This document shows, piece after piece, positions 1 to 6,776 of a DNA stretch of 6,776 bases. The DNA is from JBEKVE01 sp049514335. GTDB taxonomy: Bacteria; Actinomycetota; Acidimicrobiia; Acidimicrobiales; UBA8190. Numbering within the stretch: position 1 is the first letter of the stretch; every line of letters begins with the position of its first letter. The DNA lies in contig JBEKVE010000171.1 of assembly GCA_049514335.1 (NCBI GenBank), forward strand, positions 1 through 6,776, written 5' to 3'. The notes beneath the pieces are model-generated. The model ran no database searches, had not been told where the DNA came from, and saw nothing but the letters and a program-made list of their open reading frames with translations. The translations under genes were made by a program, and so were the position numbers.

Positions 1-22
1 TCCTCCGGCCTGAGTCCCCGGC

Positions 23-2158
23 TCACCCCGACTGCGCGTCACGGCGCAACTCGTTGCAGAGAGGGGTCGGCGTCGACAGCCGCTCGACGCCGCCAGGGAA
101 CGCCGGGGCGGTGGGACCGCCGATGGTGTCGGTGCCCTCGGTGGCATCGACCGACTGGCGGGCGAACCACAAGTCGCCGAGCACGGGAACACCGTCGAGC
201 TCGACGCTCTCGTGCCCGGTGTCGGCATCGACCACCACGTCCACCACGTAGCGGTGGCCCGGCCGGATCCGCACGGGCACGGCGTCGAACCACGTGGCCG
301 ACGGGGTTTGGAACTGGTACGCGAACGACACCTCGTCCGGTCCGACGGGCCGCACCGCCACGTAGTCTCCGGCGCCGGGCGCGCCCGTCACCACGAGCGG
401 CCAGTAGACCGCCTGTGCTCCCGACACGGCGGGGAACGTGACCGCCAACCGGTAGTGGCCGCCCCCGCCGGACTGCTCCAGCGCGTTCCAGCCCGACCCG
501 TCGGATTGGAACAGCGCGGCGCACTGCCCGAGCACCACGAGCGATCCCGCCGGGGCAGTGGCGGGGAGCGTGGCCCGCAGGCTCACCCCCGGAGGGGGAT
601 CGCCGTACAGCGCGCGGTCGACGCGCTGCTGCAGGCGCACGAAACGGGTCCGCACCGCCACTGGGTTGGACGGGGTGAGCTCGCCCTGATTGGCCAGTGA
701 CAACCCGACGTTGACGACCACGCCCACAAGAGCGAGGACGACCCCGCCCACCACCGTGACCCGTCGGGCCCAGGGCCGGGCGGTGCGACTCCACAGCACC
801 ACCGCGCACAACCCGGTGGCGCCCCCGAGCACGAGCAGGGGCATCCAGTCCGCCAGGTAGCGCTCGATGATGTAGGCGTAGGCGACGGCACTGATCACCC
901 CCACCGCCGCGCCCGCCAGCGGGACGCGCAGTGGTGTCAGCGACCCGACCGAGGCGCTCCGGGCGTGTCCCGCCCGCCGGCCGGGCCGGAACACCGTCCA
1001 CAGCCCGATTCCGCACAGCACGGCCAAGGCCGGCATCGTGGCGGTGACGCTGGAGGCCAGGTTGCGGCTGGCGTACCGGACGTTACCGCTGACCGTGGCC
1101 GGAGGCGGGAATGCCACGAACGGGAAGGGGCGCCCGAAGCGCAGCGCGTCGGGGCGCAGGTACTGCACCAGGGCCGTGGGCACGAACTGCAATCCGAGGA
1201 GGCTGCCGCCGTTGGCAGCCAGGGCGTGGCGCAGTGGCGCGTTGTGCGCCGCGTAGACCTGGGAAGCGAACGGGATGCTGAAGGGTGAGCCGAACTTCAT
1301 GTCGTTGACAGCGGCGTAGGCCGCCAGCGCCACAAGGGCCGACACCGACAAGGCCACCGCCCGCGTCGGTGACGAGGAGGCGTCGGGCACACCCAACCAC
1401 GCCCACCGGTCGGCCGAGGCCGCCCGCCGCGCCCGTGTCCCGGTGCGCCGCGTCAGCCAGACGGCCCCGTGCGCCACGGCCAGGATGGCGAGGGCGGCGA
1501 GGGGACCGAGCGCCACCGAGCCGCGCGTCAGGAGATCGAGGGTGACGAGCACGGCGACGCCGACGGCGCCACGCGTGGACGGGCGCAGGACGAAGCCCAC
1601 CAGCGCGTCGAAGGCGGCGATGGCCAGTGCCGCCCCCCACGCCTCGGCCTCGTTGTAGACGACAGCCTGGCTGGCGAGGAACAAGAACACCGAGCCCGTG
1701 CCGAGGGCGGCCACGCCGAAGGCGACCAGGACGGCCTCGCGCACCGACACCGGTGCCCGCGACATGAGGCCGCGGATCCGCCACGCCAGGTGGCCGGCAC
1801 AGCCCAGGGCCACGAGCACCGCCAGCACGATCGACACCTCGGTGAGCCGACCGTCGAGGCGCGACGTGAACAGCAGGACGGGCATGCGCAGCAGCGAGGG
1901 GAAGGGGCCGAAGTACATGTAGGTGTGGCCCCGCACGGCGAAGCCCTCGATCTGCACGACGTCGGCGGGGACGTACCAGTGGCCGTGGAACAGGGCCCGG
2001 GCCTGAGTGTCGTAGAAGTTCCCGAAGAAAGTGGTCTGGAAGAGGTTCCAGGTGCCCTGGGTGACGACCCACACGAGCACCGGCAGGGCGACCGCCATGC
2101 CGGTGGCACACGCCACAGTGAACCGACGCCGGTCCAACGGGCGCCCCCCGTCTCCCAC
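23..2158 (-). CDS. Polytopic membrane protein, GT-C glycosyltransferase-like, with C-terminal ectodomain
   Basis: The product is 711 residues. Hydrophobic segments lie near residues 14-34, 106-127, 139-162, 172-191, 198-236 (probably two), 266-284, 370-390, 411-432, 438-456 and 467-488. Residues from about 490 to 711 are soluble, rich in beta-type alternation, and hold two cysteines (546 and 701) that could form a disulfide. The first loop has an Asp after aromatic residues (NFYD, 47-50), then YMYFGPFPSLLRMP (80-93). A RYLADWMP motif (433-440) opens a late helix. This arrangement resembles GT-C polyprenyl-phosphate sugar transferases and related uncharacterised actinobacterial membrane proteins, but no diagnostic motif proves activity. 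I chose GTG 2158 because a TACGTT -10 element ends 7 nt upstream and the protein then begins with a short basic stretch before the first helix. GTG 2242 and ATG 2098 are alternatives. The reading frame stays open far upstream, but that part is antisense to the ATPase gene. The coding call is strong; the function is weak. Confidence 0.85.
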   Translation of the reverse strand: MGDGGRPLDRRRFTVACATGMAVALPVLVWVVTQGTWNLFQTTFFGNFYDTQARALFHGHWYVPADVVQIEGFAVRGHTYMYFGPFPSLLRMPVLLFTSRLDGRLTEVSIVLAVLVALGCAGHLAWRIRGLMSRAPVSVREAVLVAFGVAALGTGSVFLFLASQAVVYNEAEAWGAALAIAAFDALVGFVLRPSTRGAVGVAVLVTLDLLTRGSVALGPLAALAILAVAHGAVWLTRRTGTRARRAASADRWAWLGVPDASSSPTRAVALSVSALVALAAYAAVNDMKFGSPFSIPFASQVYAAHNAPLRHALAANGGSLLGLQFVPTALVQYLRPDALRFGRPFPFVAFPPPATVSGNVRYASRNLASSVTATMPALAVLCGIGLWTVFRPGRRAGHARSASVGSLTPLRVPLAGAAVGVISAVAYAYIIERYLADWMPLLVLGGATGLCAVVLWSRTARPWARRVTVVGGVVLALVGVVVNVGLSLANQGELTPSNPVAVRTRFVRLQQRVDRALYGDPPPGVSLRATLPATAPAGSLVVLGQCAALFQSDGSGWNALEQSGGGGHYRLAVTFPAVSGAQAVYWPLVVTGAPGAGDYVAVRPVGPDEVSFAYQFQTPSATWFDAVPVRIRPGHRYVVDVVVDADTGHESVELDGVPVLGDLWFARQSVDATEGTDTIGGPTAPAFPGGVERLSTPTPLCNELRRDAQSG

Positions 2159-2165
2159 GGCCCGC

Positions 2166-2171
2166 AACGTA
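2166..2171 (-). promoter_or_regulatory. -10 element of a probable leaderless promoter for the membrane protein gene
   Basis: On the minus strand TACGTT matches the actinobacterial TANNNT -10 consensus. Its last T is separated by 7 nt from GTG 2158, so the transcript would begin at or within a base of the start codon. No purine-rich ribosome site precedes this GTG, and no convincing -35 box is seen. Confidence 0.5.
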
Positions 2172-2186
2172 GCCCGGCCGACCACA

Positions 2187-2227
2187 CCGGCGGCGTATCG
2201 GGCGGCGCCGGCACAGGGGGACCCCCC
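2187..2227. promoter_or_regulatory. Possible operator region in the divergent gap
   Basis: Two symmetric elements lie between the divergent promoters. CCGGCGGC (2187-2194) and GGCGCCGG (2204-2211) form an inverted repeat with one mismatch and a 9-nt spacer. GGGGG (2216-2220) and CCCCC (2222-2226) flank a single A just upstream of the ATPase -10 box. Their position suits a repressor or activator site, for example for a copper sensor. Neither matches a CsoR or CueR operator closely, and in such GC-rich DNA short symmetric runs arise by chance. Confidence 0.2.
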
Positions 2228-2230
2228 GAT

Positions 2231-2236
2231 TACCCT
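2231..2236 (+). promoter_or_regulatory. -10 element of a leaderless promoter for the copper ATPase gene
   Basis: TACCCT fits TANNNT and is followed by exactly 6 nt (GGACAC) before GTG 2243. That places the predicted +1 on the first base of the start codon, the classic actinobacterial leaderless layout. The nearest G-rich run (AGGGGG, 2215-2220) is 22 nt from the GTG, too far to act as a ribosome site. No good -35 box is visible. This spacing is the main reason for choosing GTG 2243 as the start. Confidence 0.6.
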
Positions 2237-2242
2237 GGACAC

Positions 2243-4945
<2,703 letters not shown>

Positions 4946-4968
4946 GCACCGAGCACCGCACAGCCTGA

Positions 4969-4999
4969 GTGCCGAGCACGGCACCGGGGCACGCCCCGG
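4969..4999. terminator. Tandem hairpins between convergent genes, probable bidirectional terminator
   Basis: GTGCCG (4969-4974) pairs with CGGCAC (4979-4984) around an AGCA loop. The next stem, CCGGGG (4984-4989) with CCCCGG (4994-4999) around CACG, starts on the shared base 4984. Both lie 24-54 nt after the ATPase stop and 28-58 nt beyond the peptidase stop on the other strand. There is no T run, which is common for GC-rich actinobacterial terminators but lowers confidence. Confidence 0.45.
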
Positions 5000-5026
5000 G
5001 CGTGTCCGGCGATCAGGACGAGGCGA

Positions 5027-5896
5027 TCAGGGTGAGGGGGCGGCGGGGGCGTTCGAGCCGTCGGCCACGGCGAACCCGATGTGATCGGTGTCGGCGGCGG
5101 ACGGGGTGGCCACCACGGTGATGCCGTTGTTGCCGAGCATGTCGATGTCGTAGAGGGTCGCACCGAGCGGCGGCGACAGCAGCGGTTGGTAGACGGCGGT
5201 GACGTTGGGGGCGGAGCTCGTGTAGTAGGCGGGGTCGAACGTCTGGTTGGTGGTGGCTGCCAGCGTGGCGAGATTGTTCGAGCAGGGTGCACCGAGGCAC
5301 GGCCGCTCGTGGATTGCCTCGACGCTGTCCTCGCTGGCGGTGTAGCGCACCACCCGCCCGGCGCTCTTTCCTGTCGTGTCGTCGGTCACCGTCATGGACC
5401 AGCGCTTCTTCTTATCCCTGGCGGTGGCCGTCTGGCGCACGGTCACCGTGACGCGGTTCCCGGGTGCCAGGACCAGACCGGTGAGAGGCACCTCGCTCTT
5501 GGGCAGGATCTCGGTCCACGCCTGGTAGAAGGCGGTTCCCCCGAGGTTGTCCTCCTCGATGCCGGCCTGCACGAGCTTGGCGGTGTCGAACCCGCCGATC
5601 CCCACCCAGTCAGCGGAGTACTGGTCTCCCGACACGTGGGTGTTGACGGTGGTGACGAGGAAGGTGGCGGTGACGCCGGTGAAGGTGCCGTTGGCGGCGT
5701 GCTGGGCGTAACCCGCCCAGTTGAGCGAGGACGAAGCCGTGCCGGTGTTGCGGTGGGCGACCCAGTGCGTGGGCGCCACGAGATCCTGCCCGCCCACATT
5801 CACGGCCCCGCTCGATGCGCCCACGGCGCCGGTGCTCGACAGCGCCACCGCCGCCATGCTCAGTGCCGCACCGGCCAGGGTCAGGACTCGCCTCAT
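5027..5896 (-). CDS. Secreted glutamic peptidase, family G1 (eqolisin)
   Basis: The product is 289 residues and would be exported and cut proteins outside the cell using a Gln/Glu catalytic dyad. A Sec signal peptide covers about residues 1-27: basic MRR, a hydrophobic core, and cleavage near AVGA/SS. The mature part follows the G1 pattern: SSSLNWAGYA (55-64) opens the beta-sandwich, ADWVGIGGF (95-103) follows, and LVQAG (108-112) gives the catalytic Gln110. Next comes YQAWTEILP (124-132), then VEAIHERP (192-199), whose Glu193 aligns with catalytic Glu136 of scytalidoglutamic peptidase. Fungal enzymes have Trp after this Glu; here it is Ala. Cys200 and Cys205 are the only cysteines and may form a small disulfide loop. 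ATG 5896 is chosen because the signal peptide starts there. A GGGGG run 9 nt upstream is a weak ribosome site. The gene has its own promoter-like element and faces the ATPase gene tail to tail. The family is clear; the substrate and optimum pH are unknown. Confidence 0.92.
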   Translation of the reverse strand: MRRVLTLAGAALSMAAVALSSTGAVGASSGAVNVGGQDLVAPTHWVAHRNTGTASSSLNWAGYAQHAANGTFTGVTATFLVTTVNTHVSGDQYSADWVGIGGFDTAKLVQAGIEEDNLGGTAFYQAWTEILPKSEVPLTGLVLAPGNRVTVTVRQTATARDKKKRWSMTVTDDTTGKSAGRVVRYTASEDSVEAIHERPCLGAPCSNNLATLAATTNQTFDPAYYTSSAPNVTAVYQPLLSPPLGATLYDIDMLGNNGITVVATPSAADTDHIGFAVADGSNAPAAPSP

Positions 5897-5914
5897 GCTC
5901 AGTGGCCCCCAACG

Positions 5915-5934
5915 CCGCCACCGTGGGGTGGCGG
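5915..5934 (-). promoter_or_regulatory. Perfect 8-bp hairpin at the 5' end of the peptidase leader
   Basis: CCGCCACC (5915-5922) and GGTGGCGG (5927-5934) are exact inverse complements around a 4-nt loop. The structure starts about 2 nt after the transcription start predicted from the -10 element at 5943-5948 and ends 18 nt before the ATG. A stem at the extreme 5' end could stabilise the mRNA, or the palindrome could be a protein site just downstream of the promoter. It does not cover the start codon. Confidence 0.45.
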
Positions 5935-5942
5935 ACGGGGAA

Positions 5943-5948
5943 AGGGTA
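5943..5948 (-). promoter_or_regulatory. Candidate -10 element for the G1 peptidase gene
   Basis: On the minus strand TACCCT is the same hexamer that precedes the ATPase gene. It predicts a start of transcription near 5936 and a leader of about 40 nt. No clear -35 box is seen about 17 nt upstream. Confidence 0.4.
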
Positions 5949-5996
5949 TCGGGGACCAGGGCGGGCGCCTAGTGCTTGCCCGCGTTTTCCGCCCCA

Positions 5997-6012
5997 TCGG
6001 CCCCGGGGCCGA
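5997..6012. terminator. 16-bp perfect palindrome downstream of the serine hydrolase gene
   Basis: TCGGCCCC joined directly to GGGGCCGA is a perfect palindrome about 50 nt past the hydrolase stop codon. As RNA it can fold into a 6-bp stem with a CCGG loop. No T run follows on the minus strand. It could be a factor-dependent terminator for the hydrolase transcript or a protein-binding site upstream of the peptidase promoter. Confidence 0.3.
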
Positions 6013-6062
6013 CCCCGGTGCGGCTGATTTCCTCAATCTTGACGAAGAGTGGCCGGTGTCTC

Positions 6063-6776
6063 TCAGCCCGCCGCCGCCTCGATGCAGGCCTGCATGAGCC
6101 GGTAGCTGCGGGTGTCGCCGGTGGTGCCGATCTCCATGCGGTTCATGACGTATCCCATGCCGAGCTCGAGGTCGGAGTCGGCCCAGCCCGCCGAGCCCCC
6201 CATGCCGAAGTGGCCGAAGGCACGGGGACCACCCAGCCCGCCCAGGGCGATCAGGCCGCGGTTGAGCATGAACCCGAGACCCCACTGCAGATCGAGCCCG
6301 AGCAGGATCCGGTCGGGGCCCTCGGTCCGAGCCTCGAGCGCCCGGTCCACCTGCTCTTCGGTGAGGATCCGGAACGGCGCTACCGACGTGGCTCGCACCT
6401 CGCTCACGCACGCCCCGTACAGGCAGGCGAGCGAGCGCGCATCGCAGATGCCGTTGGCGGCGGGGATCTCCGCCTCGTGCAGAGCCGGGCTGGCCCACAC
6501 ATCTGGGTCGACGAGGGCTCCACCGGGGGCGGTCAACGCCTTCAAGAGCGGGCCGTCGGGAGCCAGGTAGGTGCCGGCCAGCTCGGCCAGCTGGGACAGG
6601 TCGGGGCCCACGCCCGCCGTCCCCGCTCCGTGCGCCGGCGGCCCGCCCGGTGTCCCCGCACCCTGGAGGCCTTCCAGGAACGACACGAGACGGGCCACCC
6701 GAGGCTCCTCGGAGGGCGGCAACCCGATGAAGAACTCCGCACCCAGGGGGCCGGCGATCTCCTGGCGCAGGTACGT
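6063..6776 (-). CDS. Class-C beta-lactamase-like serine hydrolase, C-terminal part
   Basis: The last 237 residues of a larger protein are present; the frame is open to the right edge, so the N-terminal part with the catalytic SxxK and YxN motifs is missing from the window. The fragment begins TYLRQEIAGPLGAEFFIGLP, which resembles the segment after the YxN motif in the beta-lactamase/transpeptidase-like family (LACTB, EstB, mycobacterial Lip esterases). Near the end HFGMGGSAGWADSD (coded at about 6176-6216) replaces the KTG box as the third active-site motif in this family, followed by LGMGYVMNRM. These proteins are usually esterases or peptidases of unknown substrate rather than true beta-lactamases. 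No signal peptide can be judged. A TTG at 6722 is an internal codon, not the likely start. Confidence 0.85.
   Translation of the reverse strand, partial: TYLRQEIAGPLGAEFFIGLPPSEEPRVARLVSFLEGLQGAGTPGGPPAHGAGTAGVGPDLSQLAELAGTYLAPDGPLLKALTAPGGALVDPDVWASPALHEAEIPAANGICDARSLACLYGACVSEVRATSVAPFRILTEEQVDRALEARTEGPDRILLGLDLQWGLGFMLNRGLIALGGLGGPRAFGHFGMGGSAGWADSDLELGMGYVMNRMEIGTTGDTRSYRLMQACIEAAAG

Noticed and set aside
1..22. A possible end of a plus-strand neighbour with TGA at 11-13.
   Set aside because: Only three codons precede the stop, far too little to support a gene.
1469..2242. The plus-strand frame of the ATPase stays open for 258 codons upstream of GTG 2243.
   Set aside because: It is antisense to the membrane protein, gives a His/Arg/Glu-rich peptide, and the leaderless promoter and HMA domain position fix the start at 2243.
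6039..6044. TTGACG on the plus strand resembling a -35 box.
   Set aside because: No -10 element follows at 16-18 nt and no plus-strand gene lies downstream.
5081..6097. A 338-codon plus-strand open frame across the peptidase gene.
   Set aside because: It is antisense to the clear G1 peptidase with its signal peptide and catalytic residues; the peptide has no recognisable domain.

Overview
The window is very GC-rich, almost free of non-coding DNA, and uses GTG starts and TANNNT -10 elements with no Shine-Dalgarno sequence. This points to a high-GC actinobacterium; the style would suit an Acidimicrobiia-like lineage, but nothing here fixes the class. I support four protein-coding genes, one of them cut by the right edge, plus several short regulatory signals. 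There are no RNA genes, insertion sequences, CRISPR arrays or phage genes.

Layout. From 23 to 2158 on the minus strand is a 711-residue polytopic membrane protein with a large C-terminal ectodomain. It looks like a GT-C-type glycosyltransferase, but its function is not known. An 84-bp divergent gap (2159-2242) carries two outward-facing -10 elements, each placed so that transcription would begin at or next to a GTG start codon, so both genes look leaderless. From 2243 to 4945 on the plus strand is a 900-residue copper-type P1B ATPase (CopA class). It ends in an unusual extra transmembrane helix and a roughly 115-residue extracytoplasmic domain resembling the YtkA/CopD C-terminal domain. An 81-bp convergent gap (4946-5026) holds two back-to-back GC hairpins, a likely bidirectional terminator.

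From 5027 to 5896 on the minus strand is a secreted glutamic peptidase of family G1 (eqolisin). Its own promoter is in the 166-bp gap upstream, and its predicted transcript opens with a perfect 8-bp hairpin. From 6063 to the right edge on the minus strand is the C-terminal part of a class-C beta-lactamase-like serine hydrolase.

The genes do not form one evident pathway. Three of the four products act at or outside the cell membrane: copper export, a cell-envelope membrane protein and a secreted protease. The most notable point is the copper ATPase. It keeps the canonical copper-entry and transmembrane binding residues, lacks the usual glutamate of the release pathway, and carries an added outer domain where released copper would emerge.
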